DNA from: Pontibacter aquaedesilientis
Lineage (GTDB): Bacteria; Bacteroidota; Bacteroidia; Cytophagales; Hymenobacteraceae
NCBI RefSeq assembly: GCF_014773225.1
Contig: NZ_JACXAJ010000003.1
Coordinates: 186,001-250,000 of the forward strand
Direction of reading: 5' to 3'
DNA: 64,000 bases
Shown one piece after another: positions 24,182-32,372 of the stretch (position 1 is the stretch's first letter; each line of letters opens with the position of its first letter). The position numbers were made by a program, and so were the translations under genes. The notes under the pieces are model-generated. The model was given only the letters and a program-made list of their open reading frames with translations, had not been told where the DNA came from and did no database searches.

Positions 24182-25670
24182 GTTGCTTCAGATTTTTAGC
24201 GGGTGTTACGGTGGGAACCAGGCTATCTACGATACTGGCCGACAACAGGCACAAAGGTATACCGCCACCGGGGTGCACACTGCCGCCGCAAAAGTATAGT
24301 CCTTTTATCTTTGAGCTGAAGTTCGGGTGTCGCAGAAAGGCTGCCATGCGGTTGTTGGAGCTGCTGCCGTACAGCGCTCCGGCATAGGAGGAGGTCTGTT
24401 GCTCAATCAGAAGCGGATCCAGTACCTGTTCGCATGTAATGGCATCGGCAAGTTCGGTTTGCAGCATGCGGCTCAGCTTATTGGTTACGGCAGTTCGGGT
24501 AGAGTGGATGAGCTGCTCCCAGTCCTGGCCCTGGTGATGCGGTACGTTCACCATCACAAACCAGTTTTCGCAACCCGCAGGCGCATCTTCTTTCTCCAGT
24601 TTGGAGGTGATGTTCACGTATACCGTCGGGTCCGGGCTAATGGTCTTGTGCCGGAAGATGTGCTCGAACTCCTTTTTGTAATCCCCGCTGAAGAAGATGT
24701 TGTGCAGGTGCAGCTCCGGGAACTCCCGCGCTATACCCCAGTAATAAATGAGCGCCGAACTGGAGCGTGGCTGCTGTAGCGTTCGCTCGGGCGCAGGCTG
24801 GTCGGGCAGGAGCCGGCGGTAAGTCGGCACCACATCCATATTACTGACCACCACACCGGTGCTATACCTGCCAGCGCTGGTTTCTATACCTGTCGTTTTT
24901 CCATTTTGGGTGATTATGCGTTCCACCCGTTCGCTATACCTGAAGGTTACACCCAACTCTTCGGCCAGCTTCACCAGACTGGCAGCAATACTGTAAATGC
25001 CCCCTTTGGGGTAAAAAGCACCGATGTTATGTTCTAGGTGTGGAATCAGGTTGAGCGTGCCCGGCGCCTGGTATGGATCGGAACCGTTGTAGGTGGCAAA
25101 ACGGTCGAGCAGTTGCACAAAGCGCGGATCATTGAAAAGCCTGGCATTGGCACCGTGCATGGTCGTTGTGAGCCCGAGGTCTGGGAGACAGCCAAATGCT
25201 TTGAGCACATCGGCACTCAGGTAGGTGTCCGCTTTGTGCAGGGACTTGTGCAGAAAGGTATCGGCGGTGCCATCATAGAGCCGCGCACTTTTGGCCAGTA
25301 CCTCGCGCACATCCTTTGCCGGTACGCCCAACTGCTGCTCCGCCTCTGTGGCAAAAGCATCCGGGTCGGCATAGGCTTTGAGCTTGCTGCCATCTGGCCA
25401 GAAATAATGTGTGATTGGATCGAGACGGGTGTAGGTAAAATAATCGGAAGGCGTGCGGCCGGCCAGCGTAAAGAGCTCGTCCACCAAATGCGGTAGAGTA
25501 AACAGCGACGGGCCGGCATCGAAGCGGTACCCCTGCAGATCGAATTGGTGCATCTTGCCGCCGAACGAAGTATTGGCCTCGAATACGGTCACGTCGTAGC
25601 CCTTCACCGCCAGCCGTATGCCTGTGGCTATACCTCCTATACCTGAACCGATAATGGCCGCTTTCGTCAT
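24174..25670 (-). CDS. crtD: CrtD-type hydroxycarotenoid desaturase
   Basis: A 498-residue FAD-dependent desaturase of the CrtI family. The N-terminal dinucleotide fold G-S-G-I-G-G-I-A-T-G is followed by V-F-E-A-N-T-S-F-G-G-K-M-H-Q-F and F-D-A-G-P-S-L-F-T-L-P. The C-terminal FAD block is G-L-Y-F-C-G-G-S-V-H-P-G-G-G-I-P-L-C. The pairing with cruF (eight-base overlap) favours CrtD, the 1-hydroxycarotenoid 3,4-desaturase, over phytoene desaturase, but sequence alone does not exclude CrtI. Together they point to hydroxylated red-orange carotenoids. Confidence 0.88.
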   Translation of the reverse strand: MTKAAIIGSGIGGIATGIRLAVKGYDVTVFEANTSFGGKMHQFDLQGYRFDAGPSLFTLPHLVDELFTLAGRTPSDYFTYTRLDPITHYFWPDGSKLKAYADPDAFATEAEQQLGVPAKDVREVLAKSARLYDGTADTFLHKSLHKADTYLSADVLKAFGCLPDLGLTTTMHGANARLFNDPRFVQLLDRFATYNGSDPYQAPGTLNLIPHLEHNIGAFYPKGGIYSIAASLVKLAEELGVTFRYSERVERIITQNGKTTGIETSAGRYSTGVVVSNMDVVPTYRRLLPDQPAPERTLQQPRSSSALIYYWGIAREFPELHLHNIFFSGDYKKEFEHIFRHKTISPDPTVYVNITSKLEKEDAPAGCENWFVMVNVPHHQGQDWEQLIHSTRTAVTNKLSRMLQTELADAITCEQVLDPLLIEQQTSSYAGALYGSSSNNRMAAFLRHPNFSSKIKGLYFCGGSVHPGGGIPLCLLSASIVDSLVPTVTPAKNLKQHA

Positions 25671-25798
25671 ACCCGAATTTACGCAGATTATTTCTTTCCT
25701 GCACTTAACTGGCAGGAAGGGGCAAAGGTTTTAGGTATAGCGAAGGTTTCGCACAGCAATATTTGCCACTACCAATCAACCTAAGGCTCTACTTTACT

Positions 25799-26248
25799 CT
25801 ATGGCATTTCATCCCTTCCAAACACCTTTCTGTAAGTTGGCTTGCGCATACCGAACTGGGCCAGCATGAGCGGGTATAGCAACAGGTCCAAAAGTTTGAA
25901 ACCCGTCCCATAATCGATGATATCGTGAATCACGGAGCTGTTTCCGCTCTTTGTGACAAGGTGCTTGTGTTGCCAGCGGCGCAGGGGAGGAGGCAGCTCC
26001 TGCCCCTCATCAATAAACCAGGCTGCTGTGTCGGTTATTTCCCGCTCTGTGATCAGGCTGGTCCAACGGAATGACTTTATACCTGTCTGCAACTCCACTT
26101 CCACTTGATCACCCACGTCGCTGCCATCAAAGCGTAACAGTTTTAGCTTTGGGTAGGGCGGTGCCAGCCTCCGAAACAGCTGCTCGTCAAAAGCATGGAA
26201 AACGCTCAGGAAGTCTTGTTGGACGGCAGTTTTAAGGTGGAGGCGCAT
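25799..26248 (-). CDS. SRPBCC-fold protein next to carotenoid genes
   Basis: A 149-residue soluble protein with a START/SRPBCC-like pattern: K-T-A-V-Q-Q-D-F-L-S-V-F-H-A-F near the N-terminus, paired strands in the middle (V-E-V-E-L-Q-T-G, R-W-T-S-L-I-T), W-Q-H-K-H and a C-terminal amphipathic helix. Such proteins bind hydrophobic ligands in a beta-barrel cavity. Similar genes occur in Bacteroidota carotenoid clusters, where a carotenoid-related role is plausible but unproven. The gap to crtD is 128 bp. Inverted-arm element C lies directly upstream of its start codon. Confidence 0.7.
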   Translation of the reverse strand: MRLHLKTAVQQDFLSVFHAFDEQLFRRLAPPYPKLKLLRFDGSDVGDQVEVELQTGIKSFRWTSLITEREITDTAAWFIDEGQELPPPLRRWQHKHLVTKSGNSSVIHDIIDYGTGFKLLDLLLYPLMLAQFGMRKPTYRKVFGRDEMP

Positions 26249-26450
26249 GGGTTGAATTGCTAAATTGTTGAATGGTTAAATTGTTGATGGGCTACCTTTC
26301 TTTTAACCGATAACCGTCTTCAAAGTTATACGACTCACATGCTATACCTGCCCACAAAAGAAAAAGCCGCAACACGTATCATGCTGCGGCTTTGGTATAA
26401 TCATTCACTATCGAACCAACAAATTAACCTTCAACAATTCAACCATTAAG
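26249..26450. repeat. Inverted-arm element C (AATGGTTAAATTGTTGA arrays)
   Basis: The left arm begins one base from the start codon of the SRPBCC gene. A 17-bp pair with one mismatch is seen: 26271-26287 and 26431-26447. The core carries a TATACCTG word and the terminator hairpin of the SNF2 gene. The right arm abuts the stop of that gene. Confidence 0.85.
26363..26393 (-). terminator. Terminator hairpin of SNF2 helicase gene
   Basis: Arms AAAGCCGCA (26363-26371) and TGCGGCTTT (26385-26393), followed on the minus strand by T-rich sequence. It lies inside inverted-arm element C. Confidence 0.8.
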
Positions 26451-26451
26451 T

Positions 26452-29385
26452 TTAACTCAACAGGTTGTCAATATCCTCCTTCGTCAGGCTTTTGATGATG
26501 TTTTCGTCGGTGCTGATCAGGTCGGTCACGAGTTGGATCTTGCGGTTTTGCAGGGCCAATATCTTTTCCTCTACTGTGTCTTTGGTGATGAACTTGTAAG
26601 TAAACACCTTTTTCTGCTGCCCGATGCGGTGGGCGCGGTCCACGGCCTGTGCTTCCACAGCCGGGTTCCACCAAGGGTCCAGGATGAACACATAGTCGGC
26701 AGCAGTAAGGTTAAGGCCCACACCTCCGGCTTTCAGGGAGATAAGAAATATCTGTATACTCTCATCGTTCTGGAAAAGCTCTACCTGTTGCTGGCGGTTT
26801 TTGGTGTTGCCGTCCAGGTAGGCATAGGTTATTTCCTTCTCATTCAGTACTTGCCGGATGATCTCCAAATGCTTCACAAACTGGCTAAAGATAAGCACCT
26901 TGTGCCCCTTGCCGACAATGTTCTTCGTCATCCGCAGTACTTCCTTCAGCTTACCCGACTCGCCTTCGTAGTTTGGGTCGGCCATAGAGGGGTGGTTGGC
27001 GATCTGCCGGAGCTTCATGAGACCCTGCAAGAGCATAAACTGCGTGTTGCCCGGCCCGTTCTCCTCCAGGTTCGTCAGAATTTTGTTGCGGTAGTAGGAT
27101 TTGGTTTCCTCGTAGGCATGCTCCTGCTCTTCCGACATTTTGCAGAAGGTGGTATGCTCAATTTTAGGCGGCAGCTCACGGGCCACCTGCGACTTGTGCC
27201 TGCGCAGGATAAACGGCTTGATAAGCGCATGAAGCCGGCGGGTCTTGTGCTCGTCCTTCTCCTTCTCGATAGGTTTAAGAAACTCGTTGCGGAAGAAGTG
27301 CTGGTTGCCCAACAGCCCCGGATTGATGAATGACATCTGCGACCATAGGTCCATGGTGCTGTTCTCCACGGGTGTACCGGTTAGTATCAAACGGTGACGT
27401 GATTTGAGTGAGCGTACGGCTTTGGAGGTATTGGAGTCCGGGTTTTTGATGGCCTGCGACTCATCTAGTATGATATAATCGAAATAATAGGTCTTGAGCA
27501 GCTCCGTGTCGAGGCGCACAATACCGTAGGAGGTCAGGATTAGGTCATAGTCCTTGAACTGTTCCACGTTTTTGTCGCGGTAGGTTCCGGTATAGGTCAA
27601 TATGCGCAATTCCGGTGTAAACTTCTTGGCCTCGTTCAACCAATTGTAAATCAATGAAGTCGGCATAACAAGCAAAGTGGCCGACTCCGCCCCGTTCTCT
27701 TTGCGGTGTTGCAGCATGGCCAGTGTCTGCACGGTCTTGCCCAGACCCATGTCGTCAGCCAGACAGCCTCCAAACTTAAAGTCCTTCACGAAATGCAGCC
27801 AGTTGTAGCCCGCCTTCTGGTAAGGTCGCAACTCGCCCCGAAAACCCACCGGCAGCGGTTTGTCTTCTATGGTGTCGAACTCGCGCAGTTTCTCCAGCTT
27901 GCGCGTCATGGTTACCTGCGCCAGGTTGCCGTTGTGCAGGTCGTTCACCAGCGCCATGTGGTGCTTGCGCAGGGTCAATTGGTGCTCGCCCTCCGAGAAG
28001 GCGAAAAGCTCAATGTATTGCGTAAACCACTCCTCCGGTATAATCGCCACCTGTCCGTTAGGCAGCAGGTACTCGTTGTTGCGGGTCAGGATGTGGTTTT
28101 TGAGTTTGATGAAAGGGATTTCGAATTCTCCGAAGCGGACCGTCCCGTAGATATCGAACCAGTCGTTGTTCTCGGTTATACCTACGTTCACCGAAATATC
28201 TCCGATGAAGTAATTTTTGCCGTTCTTCTCGCCCTGCGCTACCGTGAAACCGAGGTCTTCGAGTTCCTGCAGGTTGCTGTTGAGCCACGAGAAGGCCGAG
28301 TTCTTATCCAGGACCGCCTGCCCGTTCTTCACTTCTAGTTCGCGCTTGGCCAGTTCCTTTACATACTCCTTCTCGTGCACGGCATCACGAATCAGCTTAT
28401 GGAAAATATAGGAATCCTCCGTTTTCTCCATACTCACGCTGATGCGTTTGGCCTCCTGCGTTTCTACCACATAATCGCCATACCTGAACGACAGGTTGAA
28501 GAGAATCTTATCGGCGGCGTTGGCTCGTTCAGCCTTGCCGGTCTCTAAGCCACCGTTGCTGTACAAAGCCGACGCATCAGCGGATTTTATCTCCGAAAAG
28601 GTCAGATAGGGGCTAGGTGTAAAGCGCTCTGATTTTATGTCGAAGCCAGTAGCCCGCACATCAAACGATTCCAGCAATGGCGTTACGAACTTGCGATAGT
28701 AGTTCTCCTCCACCGAGCGCGGGATCACAATAAATTTCTTGTTCAGGAAAGGCTGCAGCTTCTTGCCATCAATGGCTTTCTCAAAACTGTATACTATACC
28801 GTCCAGCATCAGCCAGGCGGGCTCATAGCAAATGAGCGCGGCATTGCGGTACTGGAAGTGCAGCTTTTCGCCGTTATACCTAATGGTCGGGTAGTAGTGG
28901 GTATTGTCTTCGTTGCGGCGGAAATGGAACAACACGCTTGCCTTCTCGGGTGCCACCTGTATCTCTTTCCAAGCTGGGTCGCCGTCCTTGCCCATGATAA
29001 AGGTCTTACGATCGCTGAGCATGTCCAGAATCTTGCCCATGCGCACCTGTATGTAGTGGCTGATGGCCTCTTGCATGCTTTTGTCGCCCTTCTCGGGGTC
29101 GTATACCTTCAGGAAAAAATCAATCGGGGAGAGTTTCTTAGGAGAGAATTTCTTCAGCACCGCGTCCTGTTGGATCTGGTCGATCAGGGCGATCAGTTTG
29201 AAATCTCTGGCATCGAGGCGGGAAGAGAATTCGTCGGCGTTTTTGGCAGAAATATTCTGGTGCTGAAGAGTCAGCTGGCCTTTGGTATTTATCTGCACCA
29301 CAAAAGACTCGAACAGGTATCCCAGGTACTCGTGTTCAAACAACGAGTATACCACCTGAAATGGCTGTGTGGTGTATACTTTCAT
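26452..29385 (-). CDS. SNF2-family DEAD/DEAH helicase-like ATPase
   Basis: A 977-residue RapA/SNF2-type translocase. The N-terminal ~500 residues are unrecognised and probably a family-specific DNA or protein-binding region. The ATPase core starts near 525: Walker A D-D-M-G-L-G-K-T-V-Q-T, motif II D-E-S-Q-A-I-K-N, L-T-G-T-P-V-E-N-S, then the C-terminal lobe with S-L-K-A-G-G-V-G-L-N-L-T-A-A-D and D-R-A-H-R-I-G-Q (motifs V and VI). Such proteins remodel protein-DNA complexes or recycle stalled polymerase. It is cytoplasmic. The operon appears monocistronic, with promoter 29407-29414 and its own terminator. Confidence 0.93.
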   Translation of the reverse strand: MKVYTTQPFQVVYSLFEHEYLGYLFESFVVQINTKGQLTLQHQNISAKNADEFSSRLDARDFKLIALIDQIQQDAVLKKFSPKKLSPIDFFLKVYDPEKGDKSMQEAISHYIQVRMGKILDMLSDRKTFIMGKDGDPAWKEIQVAPEKASVLFHFRRNEDNTHYYPTIRYNGEKLHFQYRNAALICYEPAWLMLDGIVYSFEKAIDGKKLQPFLNKKFIVIPRSVEENYYRKFVTPLLESFDVRATGFDIKSERFTPSPYLTFSEIKSADASALYSNGGLETGKAERANAADKILFNLSFRYGDYVVETQEAKRISVSMEKTEDSYIFHKLIRDAVHEKEYVKELAKRELEVKNGQAVLDKNSAFSWLNSNLQELEDLGFTVAQGEKNGKNYFIGDISVNVGITENNDWFDIYGTVRFGEFEIPFIKLKNHILTRNNEYLLPNGQVAIIPEEWFTQYIELFAFSEGEHQLTLRKHHMALVNDLHNGNLAQVTMTRKLEKLREFDTIEDKPLPVGFRGELRPYQKAGYNWLHFVKDFKFGGCLADDMGLGKTVQTLAMLQHRKENGAESATLLVMPTSLIYNWLNEAKKFTPELRILTYTGTYRDKNVEQFKDYDLILTSYGIVRLDTELLKTYYFDYIILDESQAIKNPDSNTSKAVRSLKSRHRLILTGTPVENSTMDLWSQMSFINPGLLGNQHFFRNEFLKPIEKEKDEHKTRRLHALIKPFILRRHKSQVARELPPKIEHTTFCKMSEEQEHAYEETKSYYRNKILTNLEENGPGNTQFMLLQGLMKLRQIANHPSMADPNYEGESGKLKEVLRMTKNIVGKGHKVLIFSQFVKHLEIIRQVLNEKEITYAYLDGNTKNRQQQVELFQNDESIQIFLISLKAGGVGLNLTAADYVFILDPWWNPAVEAQAVDRAHRIGQQKKVFTYKFITKDTVEEKILALQNRKIQLVTDLISTDENIIKSLTKEDIDNLLS

Positions 29386-29406
29386 GCAGGTACAATTTTA
29401 GGACTT

Positions 29407-29414
29407 CAAATTTA
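29407..29414 (-). promoter_or_regulatory. Bacteroidota -7 box for SNF2 gene
   Basis: Reads TAAATTTG on the minus strand, a full TAnnTTTG match 22 bp before the ATG, implying a very short leader. The remaining gap to 29628 shows no gene. Confidence 0.55.
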
Positions 29415-29628
29415 CTCCCAAAACTCCTGATTTCCTACCCTTCCACACGCCAAATCACAGCTACAATCAAACTATTTTTATATTTTCAGGATAAAAATAT
29501 CCGTTGCAAGGTATAGCGCCCTTTGTTTTTCAATATATATAAAACCACCTATGCATAGGTTCCCGGCTTGGGTCTGACTAGTTCTAGCTTGGCGTGGAGC
29601 ACAGCTAAAAATGGGCGCTTGCTATACC

Positions 29629-30852
29629 TTAAATGTTCTCGGTAACAGACATGGCGGCCGCTTTGCGTGCCGGGCGAATGGAAACCAACATGGTGATAAC
29701 CACAATGGCGGCACCTGTCAGCACAAAATCCTGCAGCTGCAGCTTAACAGGGTAGGAGTCTACCACAGAGGTTGCCATACCCATGGATACAATACCAAAG
29801 GTCTGCTGCAGGTTTGCGATCAACATGCCAAGCGAAAGGCCGTAGGAGGCCCCGATAAAGGCTACCAGCGCCCCCTCAAACAGGAAGATATTGCGGATCT
29901 GCTCTTGCGTGGCACCCATCGAGGCCAGTATCGCAATGTCTTTCTTCTTGTCAATTACAAGCATGGAGAGGGAGAAGAAGATGTTGAGCGAGGCGATAAG
30001 CAGGATAAAGGCAAAAGTGATGAACACAAACAGCTTCTCGACTTTGACGGCCCGCAGCAAACTGGTGTGCTGCTCATCGCTGTTCTGCACCTTGAATCCA
30101 TCTCCGAGCGCCTGCTGCAACGACTTCTTGACGGCCTCTATCCGGAAGTCTGGCTCGACTTTGATCTCAATAGCGGTACGCTTCCGGCCATACTCCATCA
30201 GCTCCTCTGCGAATTGTATGGGCACAAACACATAGGCATCGTCGTACTGCCGCTCAATGGCAAATACGCCGCCAGGCGTAATCTGCAGCGTGTTGAAGGC
30301 CCCTTCTGGGTTAAGAGGGCTGAACTTGGTGTTGCGCGGGTATAGGAACTGCATGTCCGTGAACTGATTGCTCGGCCTTATGGAGAGCTGGTATTGCACG
30401 CCCCGCCCCACCAGTGCATAGTAGCTGTTATTGGCGTACAGGTCGTAATGCCCTTCCACCACCGACGTACCAATTTTGTTTTGTTCGAAGAAGTTCTCAC
30501 TCACACCCTTTACCTTCACTACCATCTGGCGGTCGTTGTAGCGCAGCAGGGCATTGTCCTCGATCACTTCTGTTACCAGGGCCACGCCGGGCGTGCGCCG
30601 TATCCGGTTCATAAACTCCGTATCGGTTTCAAAGGATTTGCCCTCCACGGCCGATATCTTGAGGTTAGGATCGAAACTGGTGTAAATGGTTCGGATCAAA
30701 TCCTCCAGACCATTGAACACCGACAGCACAATGATCAGGGCCGCCGTACCTACCGCCACGCCGATCATGGCAATATTGGAGATAATGCTAATGATGTTCC
30801 TCTTTTTCTTAGAGAAGAAATACCGTTTCGCTATGAGGTAAGGAACGTTCAT
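29629..30852 (-). CDS. FtsX/LolC-type ABC transporter permease
   Basis: A 407-residue inner-membrane permease. Helix 1 (about 25-45, I-A-M-I-G-V-A-V-G-T-A-A-L-I-I-V-L-S-V-F) is followed by a large periplasmic domain (about 50-270) and three C-terminal helices, the last in V-K-L-Q-L-Q-D-F-V-L-T-G. The four-helix layout and the I-L-A-S-M-G-A-T coupling segment are those of LolC/LolE lipoprotein-release permeases. A lipoprotein-release role is likely, but no ATPase gene adjoins. In Bacteroidota such permeases often follow rbfA, and here it is separated from it by a methyltransferase gene and element D. Confidence 0.88.
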   Translation of the reverse strand: MNVPYLIAKRYFFSKKKRNIISIISNIAMIGVAVGTAALIIVLSVFNGLEDLIRTIYTSFDPNLKISAVEGKSFETDTEFMNRIRRTPGVALVTEVIEDNALLRYNDRQMVVKVKGVSENFFEQNKIGTSVVEGHYDLYANNSYYALVGRGVQYQLSIRPSNQFTDMQFLYPRNTKFSPLNPEGAFNTLQITPGGVFAIERQYDDAYVFVPIQFAEELMEYGRKRTAIEIKVEPDFRIEAVKKSLQQALGDGFKVQNSDEQHTSLLRAVKVEKLFVFITFAFILLIASLNIFFSLSMLVIDKKKDIAILASMGATQEQIRNIFLFEGALVAFIGASYGLSLGMLIANLQQTFGIVSMGMATSVVDSYPVKLQLQDFVLTGAAIVVITMLVSIRPARKAAAMSVTENI

Positions 30853-30875
30853 TTAGCTGGATTGGGTGCTTAGGC

Positions 30876-31044
30876 TATTTTGTTGATTGTTGATTGTTTT
30901 ATGAATCAATATTGAGCTTCAAAGGCATATTCAGGTATAATGGCCAGGATCAGTCGAAGCGTGCTATACCTGTAGGTATACCTCTTGGGCAATTTAGTCA
31001 TTTTGCCGAATCAACAATTTAACAATCATCAATTCAGCAATTTA
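30876..31044. repeat. Inverted-arm element D (TTGATTGTTGATTG arrays)
   Basis: The left arm (30876-30910) and right arm (31009-31044) share TTGATT/AACAAT words in opposite polarity; the clearest pair is ATTGTTGATT (30886-30895) with AATCAACAAT (31009-31018). The core has the palindrome TATACCTGTAGGTATA near 30964-30979. It separates the permease start from the stop of the methyltransferase gene on the same strand. Confidence 0.78.
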
Positions 31045-31046
31045 AT

Positions 31047-31856
31047 TTATTTCCAGGCTTTCACGATCAGACCGGTGCCTGACGGATGGTTGCCCTTCAC
31101 ATCGAGCCAGTTAAGCACCAAACTTACCGGAAAGGTGAGCAGGTAGTAAAATGGCAGCACTATAAAGAAAGCCTTGGAAGCATTTAGCATCAACATCGGG
31201 TACTTCATAGACAAACGCCACGATATCTGGCCTGGTTTGCCATAGGAATAGCGGGCCACTACTTTGCTGAAGCCTGCCAGTTTCAGCTTGTCCTGAATCT
31301 CCTGTATATTATAGCCGTCGCGTACGTGTTCCTCTATAAATGAGGTCTCTCCATCGCCATGCACGTCCGAACCGCCCTGGTCGGATGGGGTTGAGATGAC
31401 CAGCATGCCGCCCGGCACCAGCGAAGCCTGAAAGTTACGAAACACCTCCACGTCTTCCAGAATGTGCTCCATCACGTCCACCGAAAGGATCAGGTCGTAG
31501 CTATTTTCTTCTCTATACTTTACAAGGTCGCCTATGCGGAACAAAACGTTCTGCCGCCCAATCGTTCTGAAAAAGCAGTTGCTGTCTGATATCTGCTCTT
31601 CCTTGACGTCCATTGCCAGGATATTCCATTTGCTGCTTTGGCTCGAAAGCCAGTAGGTATACTGCCCGAAACCAGAACCGGCGTCCAGAATGCGCTGCCC
31701 TTCGCCTTTACGGCTAGCCGCCCAGCTATTCAGCTCTTTGTGCACATGCCAGGCACGCAGCAGCAACAGGTCGAGCAAATTATAAAATACGCGGCGCAGG
31801 AAAGGCGTCTTGTTGAACACATCGCCCAACACACGCTTAATCGGATCATACTGCAT
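31047..31856 (-). CDS. Class I SAM-dependent methyltransferase with membrane-like tail
   Basis: A 269-residue methyltransferase. The SAM site reads R-I-L-D-A-G-S-G-F-G-Q-Y-T (motif I, about 55) and I-L-A-M-D-V-K-E-E-Q (motif II), with D-L-I-L-S-V-D-V-M-E-H-I as motif IV. The C-terminal part has a hydrophobic stretch (about 222-245, K-A-F-F-I-V-L-P-F-Y-Y-L-L-T-F-P-V-S-L-V-L), so the protein may attach to the membrane. The acceptor is unknown; such layouts often act on lipids or sugars. It lies 17 bp downstream of rbfA and is probably cotranscribed with it. Confidence 0.86.
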   Translation of the reverse strand: MQYDPIKRVLGDVFNKTPFLRRVFYNLLDLLLLRAWHVHKELNSWAASRKGEGQRILDAGSGFGQYTYWLSSQSSKWNILAMDVKEEQISDSNCFFRTIGRQNVLFRIGDLVKYREENSYDLILSVDVMEHILEDVEVFRNFQASLVPGGMLVISTPSDQGGSDVHGDGETSFIEEHVRDGYNIQEIQDKLKLAGFSKVVARYSYGKPGQISWRLSMKYPMLMLNASKAFFIVLPFYYLLTFPVSLVLNWLDVKGNHPSGTGLIVKAWK

Positions 31857-31873
31857 AAGGGTGCTGCTAAATT

Positions 31874-32269
31874 TTAGCGGGTGTAGGTATCGTCGTCCTC
31901 GTCTTCCTCAGGGGCAGGCGGGATGTCCAGGTTAGAGAATAGCTTGTCAATTTGTGCCGCATACTCGGCGCTGTCGTCGAGGTAAAACACCAACTCGGGT
32001 ATAACACGAACCTGCTTTTTGATGCGCTGTGCCAGCAAGTGACGTATTGTCTTGGTGTTGACGCGCAGTTCCTGCAGCATCATCTCGTTGCTGTTTTTGG
32101 CGTTCATCACACTAAGGTACGCCTTGGCCAGGCCCAGGTCAGGCGACATACGCACGACACTCACTGAGATATAGGCTCCGCCAAAAAGGTGCGGCACTTC
32201 CCGTTGGAAGATCTCTGCCAGTTCCTTCTGTATAAGGCGCGAAAATTTCTGTTGTCTTTTACTTTCCAT
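31874..32269 (-). CDS. rbfA: 30S ribosome-binding factor RbfA
   Basis: A 131-residue KH-type protein that helps mature the 5' end of 16S rRNA in the 30S subunit. Typical blocks are K-R-Q-Q-K-F-S-R-L-I-Q-K-E-L-A-E-I-F at the start, V-V-R-M-S-P-D-L-G-L-A-K-A-Y-L-S-V, L-R-V-N-T-K-T-I-R-H-L-L-A and R-V-I-P-E-L-V-F-Y-L-D-D-S. The acidic tail P-A-P-E-E-D-E-D-D-D is common in Bacteroidota RbfA. Start Met at 32269; the upstream GATATTTG is a near match to a -7 box. Confidence 0.95.
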   Translation of the reverse strand: MESKRQQKFSRLIQKELAEIFQREVPHLFGGAYISVSVVRMSPDLGLAKAYLSVMNAKNSNEMMLQELRVNTKTIRHLLAQRIKKQVRVIPELVFYLDDSAEYAAQIDKLFSNLDIPPAPEEDEDDDTYTR

Positions 32270-32372
32270 AATGAAGATGCAAATATCATATTAATTTCGC
32301 ATTTTTACCCCAATTGTGCCTTACTCATTTCAGTTCAGGCCGGTGTATAGTTCCTTCTAACTCCGTCTTCCT

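Noticed and set aside
27706..28338. 210-residue plus-strand frame
   Set aside because: Antisense shadow of the SNF2 helicase gene.
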